From: Macrostomum hystrix | Lineage: Eukaryota > Platyhelminthes > Macrostomidae | DNA: 64,000 nucleotides | NCBI GenBank assembly: GCA_950097015.1 | Contig: CATNEN010000035.1 | Location: 753,501 to 817,500 of the forward strand | Reading direction: 5' to 3' | The notes under the pieces: model-generated | Seen by the model: the letters and a program-made list of their open reading frames with translations, nothing else | What the model was told of the DNA's origin: nothing | Database searches by the model: none | In this document: positions 11,651 to 24,002 of the stretch, one piece after another | Layout: the number at the start of each line of letters is the position of its first letter | How positions within the stretch are numbered: the stretch's first letter is position 1 | Program-made: the position numbers and the translations under genes

Positions 11651-12107
11651 ACGAGCCACAATCAGTGAGCAGTTTTCTCTGGAGACGATGAAAATCTAAC
11701 ACGTCTAACACAATCTAACACATATTTTAACACGTTAAAATATTTAGTCGCTTAACTATTAGTCGTACGTTTTAGACTGCTCAGAAGTATTCGCTTGTAC
11801 GCTTCAAAGTCTGCACTATAATACAATAATAGTATTATCAATATTAATAGTTATTTTCCTTTGTCTTTTGTCAGAATTTCAGTCTAAAGAATTTTTTACT
11901 TCATATGAATAAAAAATATTTTCAAGCACGTTGATAGGCTTATGAGATGGTTAAAAGTTTGAGTTCTCACTCTAGGATCTATGCGTAGTCACTTCGATTG
12001 CTAATTAGAAAGCGAATTATAGTATTATTATTTATTTCCACAAATATACTCGTACAGGCTTCTGCATAGTGGTTCGTTCATTTCTTGTTTTGTTCGCAAT
12101 TAAGATA

Positions 12108-13556
12108 ATGAGTAGAGGCTCTGATCACTCCAAGAAAAGAGCAGAGGCTCTGATCACTCCAAGAAAAGAGCAGAGGTTCCGATCACTCCAAGAAAAGAGC
12201 AGAGGCTCCGATCACTCCAAGAAAGAAGCAGAGGTTCTGATCACTCCAAGAAAAGAGCAGAGGTTCTGATCACTCCAAGAAAAGAGCAGAGGTTCCGATC
12301 ACTCCAAGAAAAGAGCAGAGGCTCTGATCACTCCAAGAAAAGAGCAGAGGCTCTGATCACTCCAAGAAAGGAGCAGAGGTTCTGATCACTCCAAGAAAAG
12401 AGCAGAGGTTCTGATCACTCCAAGAAAGGAGCAGAGGTTCTGATCACTCCAAGAAAGAAGCAGAGGTTCTGATCACTCCAAGAAAAGAGCAGAGGTTCTG
12501 ATCACTCCAAGAAAAGAGCAGAGGCTCTGATCACTCCAAGAAAAGAGCAGAGGCTCTGATCACTCCAAGAAAGGAGCAGAGGTTCTGATCACTCCAAGAA
12601 AAGAGCAGAGGTTCTGATCACTCCAAGAAAGGAGCAGAGGTTCTGATCACTCCAAGAAAGAAGCAGAGGTTCTGATCACTCCAAGAAAAGAGCAGAGGTT
12701 CTGATCACTCCAAGAAAGGAGCAGAGGTTCTGATCACTCCAAGAAAAGAGCAGAGGCTCTGATCACTCCAAGAAAGAAGCAGAGGCTCTGATCACTCTCA
12801 GAAAAGAGCAGAGGTTCCGATCACTCCAAGAAAAGAGCAGAGGCTCTGATCACTCCAAGAAAGAAGCAGAGGCTCTGATCACTCCATGAAAAGAGCAGAG
12901 GCTCTGATCACTCCAAGAAAGGAGCAGAGGCTCTGATCACTCCAAGAAAAGAGCAGAGGCTCTGATCACTCCAAGAAAAGAGCAGAGGCTCTGATCACTC
13001 CAAGAAAAGAGCAGAGGCTCTGATCACTCCAAGAAAAGAGCAGAGGCTCTGATCACTCCAAGAAAAGAGCAGAGGCTCTGATCACTCCAAGAAAAGAGCA
13101 GAGGCTCTGATCACTCCAAGAAAGGAGCAGAGGCTCTGGTCACTCCAAGAAAAGAACAGAGGCTCTGATCACTCCAAGAAAAGAGCAGAGGCTCTGATCA
13201 CTCCAAGAAAGGAGCAGAGGTTCTGGTCACTCCACCAAATGAGCAGAGGCTCTGATCACTCCAAGAAAGGAGCAGAGGTTCTGGTCACTCCACCAAATGA
13301 GCAGGGTTCTGGTCACTCCACCAAATGAGCAGAGGTTCTGGTCACTCCACCAAATGAGCAGAGGTTCTGGTCACTCCACCAAATGAGCAGAGGTTCTGGT
13401 CGCTCCACCAAATGAGCAGAGGTTCTGGTCACTCCAAGAAAGGAGCAGAGGTTCTGGTCGCTCCACCAAATGAGCAGAGGTTCTGGTCACTCCACCAAAT
13501 GAGCAGGGTTCTGGTCACACCACCAAATGAGCAGAGGTTCTTGTCACTCCGCCAAA
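12108..13556. repeat. 29 bp minisatellite, about 50 copies, two subfamilies
   Basis: The 5' part repeats a unit containing gctctgatcactccaagaaa plus agagcagag. From about 13210 the unit changes to gttctggtcactccaccaaa plus tgagcagag, with interleaving at the boundary. The array occupies most of the space between receptor copies 1 and 2. Confidence 0.92.
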
Positions 13557-14032
13557 TAATCAGTGATTGTGTTGATCTACCAATGGAACACTGATTGGAT
13601 TAAAAGCTAATGCCAAAACTAAAAGATAAATCGATTAAAATAGGCTGGGAAAACTAACAAGAAAATGAGTCGTATAATGATGATCTACTGATTGATAAAT
13701 TTTTACGCAAATTAGAAGCGTGACATGAAAAAAGTTTTTTGTTGAAATAATGACTTATCATAAAGCACGGTGGATAATTTGTATCGTTGAGTCACAACGA
13801 TGTAAATGAGTAAAAAATAACAAGCCCTAGTAGATATACGAATGGCGGAGATGAGCAGAAATGAAGACTGCCCATTACTCGTAAATGAAACAAACCACAC
13901 TGCATCATTATCCAAGTTTGCATCGGTCCCTGATTTGGTGGGCATTTCGCACGGATAATTATAAATAACGGCATGTTCAAGAATTCATCTGCCCAATTTT
14001 AAATTTCACTCGGACAAAAATATCTGTGTTTA

Positions 14033-15672
14033 ATGGCTCAAAATATTTCCACAAACGGAACTTACGACACCTCACAACTTGAGATACGCGAACAACCGCC
14101 ATGTGAACGGTGTGCAGCTGGTGGCTGCTCTCACGTCATTCTTCTCCAACTCGCTCACCATCTACTGCGTGTCCAGCTCCAGCAACCTCAGAGTGAAGTC
14201 CTTCTACATCCTGGTGGCCAATCTCGCTGTCGCCGACGCTTGCTGGCCGCTGCCTACATCTACTTGACAACGAGGCGTTTCTATGACGACTTAGCTGAAC
14301 TTGGAAACCTGAGAACAAGGCTTCAATGCCTGACTGATGTCGCACCTCTGATGCTGGGCATCGTCGGATCGATCGTGTTCACCTTGGCCACCTGCTTCGA
14401 TCGTACGTTCGCAGTGCTCGCACCGCACCTGTACAGTCGCAAGCGGGGCGCCTACCCCTGGCCGCTGGTGCCAGTCGCCTGGTTTTGCGCCCTGGCTGAC
14501 ATGACCGCCTTGTCGCTATCGCTGGACAATCCGACCAGGATTACCACAATGTGCACCATCGTAGAGGTATCCGGTGAAGTGTACACCGCCTGGAACCTGG
14601 CTTCGACTCTTGTCTACAGTTGTCTAGCGATGGTGTTCAGTGTGATCTGTGCCGTCCGCATCTGGCAAATGATCCGACGTCGTGGAGCTCTGGCCTCATC
14701 TCAGGAGCTGCTGGATAGTGTGCGCAGTGTGATCATCGTCGGCACCCTGGTGTTCTGCACTCAGGTGGGCTCGAGAATCGCTCTGCTGTACATTGTGCAG
14801 CTGCCCAGGAGCCAGCGTTCTGCCTACAGCAGCCTGGCCCGACTGCCGCAGCTGCTGTGTGGCGCCGCGAACTTCTGGGTCCACCTATTCAGGTCGGGCG
14901 TCTTCCGTCGCGAGGTGTTCGTCCGTCTCGGTGTTGGTCGCTGCAGCAGCTCAGTAAGCGTGGTTGCTAGTGCACCAATTGCATGCTCTGAAGAGCATTA
15001 AGGTATACATCAGCTACCATGGTTTATCTGACCTACTTTTCGACTGCCCAAATTAGACTCGGCCTTGCCATTGAAGTGCCTAATTGTAGACGCAGTTGAC
15101 TTTGTCTAAAATAGATGTATGCATGGGAGGTGACGGCTGTTATTTTCCTTAGAAAGTAACACAAACTTTCCGAGAATGGCGCGTGTCAGGAGCAGTTTGC
15201 AAAGTCGAGAGAATATTTTTAGTCCTGCTTGGTTTAGTGGACAGGTGGGTCTTGGTGATGAAATAACTGTCATTTTAAGACCCCAGAATTTTATGCTGAA
15301 GTCACACGTCAATTTGGTCGGCGAAGTCGAAGGTTTTAATTGGTTATTTTCAGTTTAAATGCAAATTACACCTTTGATTGCGCAGTTTGCCTACCGTCTC
15401 GATAGGTGTCGATTAAATTAACAGCTAACGTTTTCTCCAAACAAGCCAGTGGTTACAGCTTCGATTCATGAGGCCTGGGGGAAGAAATACTGGATCCTTA
15501 AACTAAGACAGCCGACAGACCTTACTGGGTGTGGTGCAATTTTAACTTTGAGTCCAAATAACCAAGCGGCCAAAAACTGACCTCACACCTGCCCAAGTTG
15601 ACATTCAATTTTTATTAACTATAGAATCCGTTTTGCCTTTCCTTTTGCTTTCAGGTGGCTTCAAATTACTGA
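14033..15672 (+). pseudogene. Orphan GPCR array copy 2, frame-scrambled near the N-terminus
   Basis: Exon 1 would run 14033-14953 with micro-exon 15655-15672 (VASNY then stop), the same layout as copy 1. From about 14080 to 14950 it is almost identical to copy 1. The start has its own N-terminus (MAQNISTNGTYDTSQ, two glycosylation sequons) but joins the conserved part out of frame. A one-base loss near 14242 (gcttgctgg against gcttggctgg) then restores the frame. Residues of about 15-70 therefore read the wrong frame, removing TM1 and the start of TM2, while TM2-TM7 remain intact. It may be a pseudogene, a truncated product or an assembly error. Confidence 0.75.
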
Positions 15673-16007
15673 GCAGGCCGGGTTCTTCGATGTCGACAAG
15701 TTGAGCTGGAGTGAGCCTCGATAATCGACAGACCACACAGATCCGTCGAAGTTTTTCGGAGGAGAAGAGGGCAAGCAGAAGATCATATTTGTAATTTAGT
15801 TGCTAATTCTAAATAGTTAGGCTACCTGAGTTTTTGCAGATAATACGTAGATTTGATTTTCTTTTAGAAGCCAATCTGAAGCTTAAAATTCGAGATTAGA
15901 GTAAGCACGTATTTTTATTGACTAAAATATTGACGGGAGTTTGTCAAGTCTGCTTTGAGTTAGTTCAAATGAATTTGACTAAGTAGTTTTCAAGCTTCTA
16001 AGTATCA

Positions 16008-16272
16008 AGTTGCCTAGTTTCCTAGTTTCCTAGTTTCCTAGTTTCCTAGTTTCCTAGTTTCCTAGTTTCCTAGTTTCCTAGTTTCCTAGTTTCCTAGTTT
16101 CCTAGTTTCCTAGTTTCCTAGTTTCCTAGTTTCCTAGTTTCCTAGTTTCCTAGTTTCCTAGTTTCCTAGTTTCCTAGTTTCCTAGTTTCCTAGTTTCCTA
16201 GTTTCCTAGTTTCCTAGTTTCCTAGTTTCCTAGTTTCCTAGTTTCCTAGTTTCCTAGTTTCCTAGTTTCCTA
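16008..16272. repeat. 8 bp satellite (CCTAGTTT)n, about 33 copies
   Basis: An essentially perfect run of cctagttt units. Such homogeneity indicates recent expansion or strong homogenisation. It lies between receptor copies 2 and 3. Confidence 0.95.
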
Positions 16273-16689
16273 TCTGCACGCAGATTCTACTCCCTCAGCC
16301 TGTGCTCCACAGAATGTACATCCTAGTCTAGTTTTTACTGCCATCTGGCATGGCTCCCAGCTGTCCATTCACTGCATAGAGTAAACTATTCTTCTATAGA
16401 AACGCGTTGGTAGTTTTACTTGTTATAGTACTAAAAGTACGAGTATTAGCAAAGAGATGATATAATTCAAAAGTCTGCAAAGTTTTCGTCGGCTCAAAAA
16501 AATTATGCTCGCTTTCACTCGTAAGGGATTATAGAAGCATTGCTTTGAACCCACAGATTTACTTGGCTTCCTAGCTTAAACATTTTTTGCCTTTTTCTTT
16601 CCATGTTAAAAATGCTACATAAAGAGCTTTTAAGGGGAGAGATGAGAAAGAGAGAGATGCGACATAGTAGATGTAAGACAGGAGGGATG

Positions 16690-17225
16690 AGAATGAGACA
16701 TAGTAGATGTAAGACAGGAGAGATGAAACAAGGGAGAGATGAGACAGGGAAGAGATGAGACAGGGAAGAGATGAGACAGGGGAGAGATGAGACAGGGGAG
16801 AGATGATACAGGGGAGAGATGAGACAGGGGTGAGATGAGACAGGGGAGAGATAAGACAGGGGAGAGATGAGACAGGGAAGAGATGATACAGGGGAGAGAT
16901 GATACAGGGGAGAGATGAGACAGGGGTGAGATGAGACAGGGGAGAGATAAGACAGGGGAGAGATGAGACAGGGAAGAGATGAGACAGGGGAGAGATGAGA
17001 CAGGGGAGAGATGAGACAGGGGAGAGATGAGACAGGGGAGAGATGAGACAGGGGAGAGATGAGACAGGGGAGAGATGAGACAGGGGAGAGATGATACAGG
17101 GGAGAGATGAGACAGGGGAGAGATGAGACAGGGGAGAGATGAGACAGGGTAGAGATGAGACAGGGAAGAGATGATACAGGGGAGAGATGACGAAAAGGTA
17201 GAGATAAGGACTGGAGAGATGAGAC
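16690..17225. repeat. 16 bp purine-rich minisatellite, about 30 copies
   Basis: The unit is gagacaggggagagat with g/a and g/t variants. Period 16 shifts frame each unit, yet the minus strand stays open for 227 codons because no phase contains a stop. This is compositional, not a gene. Confidence 0.88.
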
Positions 17226-17227
17226 AA

Positions 17228-18243
17228 AGGGTTTAATATCCTATTTCTTTGCACCCAATCGCAAGCTCAAGATAAGAGATCGAAAATGTTCATCCTCAGT
17301 CGCAGCCTTTTTGAATCGATGAGTTTCTAGGAAAATCGAGTCTCGCAGTTTCCGAGGCCGCAGGAAGTTGCAGTTCTGCATCTTATATGAAGTCTAGCAA
17401 AGGAAAGCCATACTCGCATTGCTAATTAATTTTCTTTCACAAATGAAACGAGTCGAGGAAAATTCGGTCAGACTGAATCACATGACCAAGGTAATTTCAA
17501 AGAATTCTTCCTCTCAACTTTCCTTAAGTGTAATTAACTACAGCATTCAGTGGCATCGGGAACTTCATATGGTTTCTTTCGTACGAATGAGAAAGACCTC
17601 AATGTAAGGTGTTTGCGTACTAGTTCTAATAAAGGAACTCATTACTACATTAGGCCCACGGCACAGCTATTGCGCAACGCTTCCAAAGTCTGTGTACACG
17701 TGTTCAGTCCATGGACTATCAAGTGTCTTGCCCAAGGACACGAACTATTATCTCCTTTGACTGAGCGAACCAACTCTCCTAGCTCTGATATGGAGATTTT
17801 TAGGCCCAGCATCTGATCATCTGGTTCCAAGATTCCAAGATGCTTCGCTGAGCTGAATATGATTGAGAGTGCATTTTTAAGAGTATGCACTTTTCAGTTT
17901 TTATGAAAATTCGATCAAGAAGAGGCATTTTACCATGCTAGAACAGCAATTCGCCAGTCAATTGGGCTCTCACTGTTGCACAATCGGAGTCCCAGCCAAA
18001 TATCTTTGTAGACGTTGCTGGCCGGCCACAGCTGTGGAACTGCGCTGGGTAGTTGAGTCATTTTCAAGTCAGATCCAACCAGAAATACCCAGCTGGGCCA
18101 GCAGCCATTGGATTAGACAATTTCCTAGTATTCAGGTCAACTGGTACAACAGTTACAAATGCGCGCCCTAAGCATCTGAGCCAACAGCTGTGACACACTT
18201 GAGCATCAGTTCACTATTTTTCAAAAGTTTGTTTAGTCAAATC
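17228..18243. other. Spacer before receptor copy 3
   Basis: It contains a SINE at about 17640-17850. The remaining sequence shows no conserved ORF. Short ORFs around 17.4-18.2 kb have no recognisable domain. Confidence 0.4.
17640..17850 (-). repeat. SINE (family 2), divergent copy
   Basis: On the minus strand it carries GTGTCCTTGGGCAAGACACT, a motif seen in SINE bodies of many animals, then AGTCCATGGACTGAAC. Both are shared with the copy at 29.0 kb. The tRNA-like head is degraded. Confidence 0.6.
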
Positions 18244-20433
18244 ATGCAGCCAGGCTTCAACGATTCAGAGCTCCCGCGGCACAATGAGTCCGGCTCATCC
18301 CAGCTGCAGTACCTGTTGCAAGAAAGCGTGCTGCGCTACAGGAACAACCGGGCCGTGAACAGCGTGCAGCTGGTGGCAGCCCTGGCGTCTCTCTGCTCCA
18401 ACTTGCTCACCATCTACTGCGTGTCGAGCTCCAGCAACCTCAGAGTGAAGTCCTTCTACATCCTGGTGGCCAATCTCGCTGTCGCCGACGCTTGGCTGGC
18501 CGCTGCCTACATCTACGTTACGGCCAGGCGTTGCCATGACGACCTGGCCGGATTCGGAAGCCTCCGCTCCGAGCACGAGTGTCTGACTGATGTCGCGCCT
18601 CTGATGCTGGGCATCGTCGGGTCCATCATGTTCACCTTGGCCACCTGCTTCGATCGGGCGTTCGCAGTGCTCGCACCGCACCTGTACAGTCGCAAGCGGG
18701 GCGCCTACCCCTGGCCGCTGGTGCCAGTCGCCTGGTTTTGCGCCCTGGCTGACGTGACCGCCTTGTCGCTATCGCTGGACAATGCGAACAGGATCACCAC
18801 AATGTGCACCATCGTGGAGGCCTCTGGTGAGAGCTACACAATCTGGAATCTGGCACTGACTCTGACATACAGCTGCTTGGCCATGTTGCTTAGCTTGATC
18901 TGCGCCATCCGCATCTGGCTGATGATCCGGCATCGCGGAGCTCTGGCCTCATCTCAGGAGCTGCTGGACAGTGTGCGCAGTGTGGTCATCGTCGGCAGCC
19001 TTGTCTTCTTCACCCAGGTGGTGACAAGGGTATGCTTTTTGTACATTGTGAAGCTTCCGAGGAGCCAGCGCTCGGCCTACAGCAGCCTTGCCCGACTGCC
19101 GCAGCTGCTGTGCGGCACCGCGAACTTCTGGGTCCACCTGACCAGGTCCAGCGTCTTCCGTCGGGAGGTTCTGGCCCGCCTCGGTCGCACTGGAAGGTGC
19201 AGCAGCTCAGTAAGAACTGCAGATTTTATCAATTAAAAACTAGAGGATGAAAATTTGTAAAAACTTTGCTTTTTTGATTGGATTCAGATCTCAAGAAAGA
19301 CTATTTTTAGGTTCGATGTGATAGGTGTCCATCAAATCAGTAGGCTGCAGTTGTGTCTTATGTGATAGGTGTCCATCAAATCAGTAGGCTGCAGTTGTGT
19401 CTTATGTGATAGGTGTCCATCAAATCAGTAGGCTGCAGTTGTGTCTTATGTGATAGGTGTCCATCAAATCAGTAGGCTGCAGTTGTGTCTTATGTGATAG
19501 GTGTCCATCAAATCAGTAGGCTGCAGTTGTGTCTTATGTGATAGGTGTCCATCAAATCAGTAGGCTTCAGTTGTGTCTTATGTGATAGGTGTCCATCAAA
19601 TCAGTAGGCTTCAGTTGTGTCTTATGTGATAGGTGTCCATCAAATCAGTAGGCTTCAGTTGTGTCTTATGTGATAGGTGTCCATCAAATCAGTAGGCTGC
19701 AGCTGCAGGCTGCAGCCGTATAACCTTACGGCTGAGCTGCGCCTAATATTTAGGCTTGATCAGTGAAATTTGAGAAATTCGCGTCAGGGTGTCCATAGTG
19801 ACCTATTTGCACCTGTTGTAGCCTTTGAAGGTCCAGCAGTCCGTCTAGATAAAGGCAGGTGACCACGGAAGACGGAGATGATGCAGGCACATTCGGGTGA
19901 CATGCTGATCAATTTTGAAGGACTGGCAAGGCCGCACTGAGGCGCAGTGCTAATTTGTGTATAGCTGGGTGTATGAAATACACTAGCGCTTATGAGGAAA
20001 ATCCGACCTTCGGCCAGAAACATTGAATATCTCGACGGTCTGAAGAGCTGGCGACTTGATTCTTGTTTCAGAAAGTTCGCAACAAAAAGTTGGCCCGTGT
20101 TCTTGAGTTTCGTGTGCTTGCGTTGCTCCGTTCGGGTGCAGCACAAAAATTCTCAGGGGGGGGGATTCCCCCCACCCTTGGTAGTTCTACTGTACGAGCG
20201 TAAAGAGACTCAAACACGTAATGCCGCTGCAACACTCATAAATTTGTCAATAAAAGACTTGGATATATGAAATAATGAGAAACTGTTAGACCAAAGTTGA
20301 TCGTACACAATTTTCATACTTTTATATTACGAGTGTCTTAGAAAATTAAAATCTTTAGATACTTCTTAGCTCATATAATCTATCTTAATTACTCGTACTG
20401 TCTCGTCCATTTTAGGTGGCTCCCACACCTTAA
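18244..20433 (+). CDS. Orphan rhodopsin-like GPCR, array copy 3
   Basis: Exon 1 (18244-19209) plus micro-exon 20416-20433 (VAPTP then stop) give 327 residues in phase 0 (TCA|GTAAGA donor, CATTTTAG acceptor). The start is the ATG at 18244; the upstream in-frame GTG is ignored. The N-terminus differs from the other copies and has NDS and NES sequons. The body keeps the TM2 aspartate in NLAVADA, the TM3 and ECL2 cysteines, DRA in place of DRY, and NFWVH in TM7. It is nearly identical to copy 4 from about 18345 to 19015, then diverges through TM6-TM7 loop residues (VTRVCFLYIVKLP against GSRVALLFIEVLP). The 1.2 kb intron contains a 44 bp minisatellite and a dispersed repeat. Confidence 0.85.
19312..19700. 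repeat. 44 bp minisatellite, about 8.5 copies
   Basis: The unit is tgtgataggtgtccatcaaa plus tcagtaggctgcagttgtgt plus ctta. The later units carry a g-to-t change (gcttcag). It lies inside the intron of receptor copy 3. Confidence 0.93.
19700..20185 (+). repeat. Dispersed repeat A, copy 1
   Basis: About 460 bp that reappears in inverted orientation at 26115-26570. Both share ATATTTAGGC, the cattcgggtgacatgctgat stretch, aaaatccgaccttcggccag (variant bases) and a g-run/c-run terminus. No coding capacity is recognised. It lies in the intron of receptor copy 3. Confidence 0.75.
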
Positions 20434-20439
20434 ACAAGG

Positions 20440-21599
20440 CGCGGAGGAAACGTATCTGAGGGTCACTGATGATGAAAAAGGGACGCGTTCTTTTATGTCT
20501 AGTTGAATATGCTATAAAATATATAATTGGATATTTTTCTAGCCATTGAAAAATTCGGTGACACTCTTATTGTTGTCGTCTTGGCTTATTGTCCCGTCAA
20601 TACCCTATTATTGCTTCCATTATTGCTCCCAAACTGTGTTTCCCTGGCTAGCCTTTGTTAAAGCCTGTTGTCTCTTCCGAAGCTCCGATTGGTTAGTAAA
20701 TCGAAGTTTCTCATCGATGAGAGATATGATTGGTAGGCGTTTATTTATAAACTACCTGCTTGCTCGCCTACTAGAAGCATGCTTTTGTTTGTTTGGTTGT
20801 CGGATTTTTGCCTGTCGAAATTGAAATTTTGACTCGATTTTTTGTCTTAACAAAGTTTTGTTTTAATCACCTGAAAAGTTTAATACCCGACGTGGCTGAA
20901 GAAATTGCCTATGGCCGGAGTTAAATAGGCCAGTCAAGAAACACATAATTAATTTAGGCTACTCAGTCTCGCTCTTGACGGCCATTTAGACAATTTTTTG
21001 AAAAATTTTGAGGCTGTAACTAATGCGTTCAAAAACATTGTCTGACAAAGTTGTTGGGGAGTCATTATATTAGAGTCACTACACTTTTTCCCCGTCAAAT
21101 TCAACGTTTTGTTAATCTGTTTAGCAAAGTTTCATTAAAGTTAGTCACTCTATGGTCTTTGCTTTCAAGACATCACTTAAATTTGATAATTCAAGTTCAA
21201 CAAGCCCTGGCATGGGGTTATTAGTCTATGGCAAAAAGGCATAACAAGCATTAAAAAAACGTTTTAAAGTAGCCAACTTGCAAGCATTAAATTAGATTAG
21301 ATTACATGTACGAGTACATTTAATTTAATAATACTGTGTTTAGACATGTTGCGTCCATAGACAAAAGCTGAATTACTTTGGAAAATATATCATATGAAAT
21401 GAGATGAAATTAGGTATACGCCGTTTTAATTCACATTCAATTCACAGTTAGAAATTTCGAGGCAGCATTTAATGGTCTCGAGGCGAACGAAGCGAGGCAT
21501 TTTTAACCATAGACTATGATCGGCGTTTATGTTGTCCGAGGGACCATTGAATGATTTCATGGGCTCGGAATGCAAACAAGCAAACTGATTTTACGAGTA
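20440..21599. other. AT-rich spacer after receptor copy 3
   Basis: No gene recognised. A hydrophobic ORF near 20.55-20.82 kb lacks an ATG and family features. Confidence 0.4.
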
Positions 21600-21601
21600 T
21601 A

Positions 21602-22451
21602 CACTCAGCAACATTTAAAACGCAACACTCTAACTAGAAGAAAAATCAACTCACTCAGAAGAGTCAAAGCGCATAGTCTATGGTTCAAATCGAGCTTCAG
21701 AAACGCGTGTAGCCTCCTCTCGCAAGTAACAGGGCGTTGACTCGACGTGGCATTCCCAGAACAAGGCGTCGAAAAAAGTCCTGGGGAATTTCCTGCCACG
21801 CGTTAGCAACAGCGTTTCGCAGTTCAGCGACTGTCTGCGGCGGATTCTGCTGTTGAACACTCCGCTTGATAAAGTCCCAGACATGTTCAATTAGGTTCAT
21901 ATCAGGGGATCTTGAAGGCCACCGAAGATGCAGTTTGCAGTTTGCGACGCCACCAAAGTGGTTGTTAACAAAAGGTGCCTCTGCGGCTTCTCTCTGCCCA
22001 CATCAATCGCAGGAGTGTGGCAGGCAGTGTGGGGTTTCCACGCACTATTCTCAGCAGGCGTCGATCTGCCCTCGCTGTTGTACTGCGAAGTTGGTGAAAC
22101 ACCGTACCTTTTCTCGCGTGAGCCACGCTTCCAGTGGCTCTGCTCTTCTGTAGCAGACGTAAAACTGTTGAAGGCGACCTCCCGAAGTGGTTCGCAACTG
22201 TTCGAAGAGTACAACCTGCTTCCAACATTCCGACTGCTCGCCATCTTTCCGCGTCTGTCATCTGTTGAACCATTCTCTCAGCTGGATCACTCTATCTGAA
22301 AACAGTCCATAGTCATCGCCCTGTTACTTGCGAGAGGAGGCTACACGCGTTTCTGAAGCTCGATTTGAACCATAGACTATGCGCTTTGACTCTTCTGGGT
22401 GAGTTGATTTTTCTTCTAGTTAGAGTGTTGCGTTTTAAATGTTGCTGAGTG
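21602..22451. mobile_element. Tc1-like transposon, internal deletion derivative
   Basis: It is bounded by near-identical inverted repeats of about 135 bp (21602-21736 and 22318-22451; ends CACTCAGCAACATTT) and flanked by TA on both sides, the Tc1/mariner target. On the minus strand, 22273-21965 encodes a paired-like helix-turn-helix N-terminus (TDAERWRAVGMLEAG, then GRSPSTVLRLL). The C-terminal part at about 21900-21697 includes MNLIEHVWD with the last catalytic glutamate. The region with the first two catalytic aspartates is missing, so the copy cannot encode an active transposase but keeps both ends. Confidence 0.9.
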
Positions 22452-22454
22452 TAT

Positions 22455-24002
22455 GTGTGTAAGCCCGAATCGACCGCAAGAAGCTATACTTCGCTGTCCC
22501 ATCTATGCATTCACAACAACCAGCTTATGAGTACAGAATGAGCACGAAGACAGTGTTTTTCCAACGTACCTACTAAAAGTAGGCATTCTAGTCAACGAAG
22601 GAACTGCTTGTATGATAAGAAAGCCAGACTTTTTGCAAGATTAAAAAATTAAATTAATACTTGAGTAATGGCAAGTGATTTATAATATCCAATCGTTAGT
22701 CTTGTCTACTAGTAGCTCAAAACAATGTAGTGGGCAGCTAAAAAACTTCCATGTGGTCGCCTTGTTAGTCCTGTAACAGTCACTTCACATCTTGATATTG
22801 TTAGCGCCATACTGTGAAATATCGTTCAATTGTTTAATGACTGTCTAACTTAGCTCACTTAGCTCGTATAATACTTAAAGTGCATATGTTTCTCTTACAA
22901 TCAGTTGTCAGCACTAGCTACAGTTTCCAGCTATGTTTCTATCGGTTTCTGCTGTTTTAAGAATATCAATCTGTGATGAATAGAGGGATCTGTTCAGGTT
23001 CAACATTGTCTGACTTATGAAGGACCCTCCGTGAACTTTTATAAATCCGCCTTACCATATTTGAATGTTAAATTATCAGTTGCTGTACTATTTTCTGCTT
23101 CTGTTTCTGGTTACACAGATACAGGGAGGCTGGAACAAAATCATGCTTAAATAAAAAGGACATGATAGTATCATTTTAGGTTTAGGGTTAACCACACTAG
23201 GTTGCGATTAGCGAGGAATCGAGCTCAGGGACCTTAGTGCGAGAGGCGAACGCGTTAAACGAACGCACTCACCAATGCAAGTCAGCATTTATGCGAGCTA
23301 TGTTCCCGTGTGTGCTGACCTCAGCTGATCTGCAGTGGGGTCAGCTGAAATGTGGTTACTGCCGCGTCGACAGCCAAATCATGCCTCGATAATTCACAAA
23401 GTTGTATACGAACTACGCTATTTTAGTTTGTGATACTTAGTTTCTCGCGAAAAGCCAACGGGACTGCCATAATAAGCAAATTATCGATCTTCCGCTTGTC
23501 CGTCATTCATACCGATCGTCCCCACTCGACAATCGCGAAGTCAAGCGCTCTAGTTTCGAAACTTGCCGATGTTTTCAATGCTTTATTAGCGAATCCTGTT
23601 CCGTCACCATTAGGGCTAGTGAGACATGGTCTGGGGGAAAACACACCCAACTGCAAGAAAGGACCACGTCTTGCTCCATATATTACAGACAATTATTGAT
23701 AACAAATTAATCACATTTTTAGTCTAAGCTTTCTTTGCGCGATAAACTAAGAAGCGATGCGCTCGTAACATAGAAAACTGCCGAAAAAGTGACAAGAGAA
23801 GAACAAGGGCTAAAGACAGACTGGCTGATGAAGGGATCAACCAGTGATGGCAATGACAACTATCAACAGAAAATCCCCTGCATTATGTGATTGGATAGGG
23901 GTAGAAATGCAGAGCTGCTGTGTAACCCGGAGAAGGATATAAACACCTGCCTACCCACAAAAAAAATCAGGACAGGCAAGCGACATTTACAGAAAAAATT
24001 GC
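22455..24002. other. Spacer before receptor copy 4
   Basis: Mostly featureless. It includes a SINE head fragment at about 23205-23285 and otherwise no supported gene. Confidence 0.4.
23205..23285 (-). repeat. SINE (family 1) head fragment
   Basis: On the minus strand TTTAACGCG (A-box end) and CTGAGCTCGATTCC (B-box) are present with the family-1 spacing and the CTCTCGCAC loop. The body is absent. Confidence 0.6.

Noticed and set aside
12108-13556. CRISPR-like look of regular repeats
   Set aside because: Units are contiguous without unique spacers, and the genome is eukaryotic.
17935-18171. 78-codon ORF just before receptor copy 3
   Set aside because: No conserved domain, not in frame with the receptor and not present before other copies.
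20546-20824. Hydrophobic 92-codon ORF
   Set aside because: It begins at TTG, not ATG, lies in AT-rich spacer and shows no family likeness.
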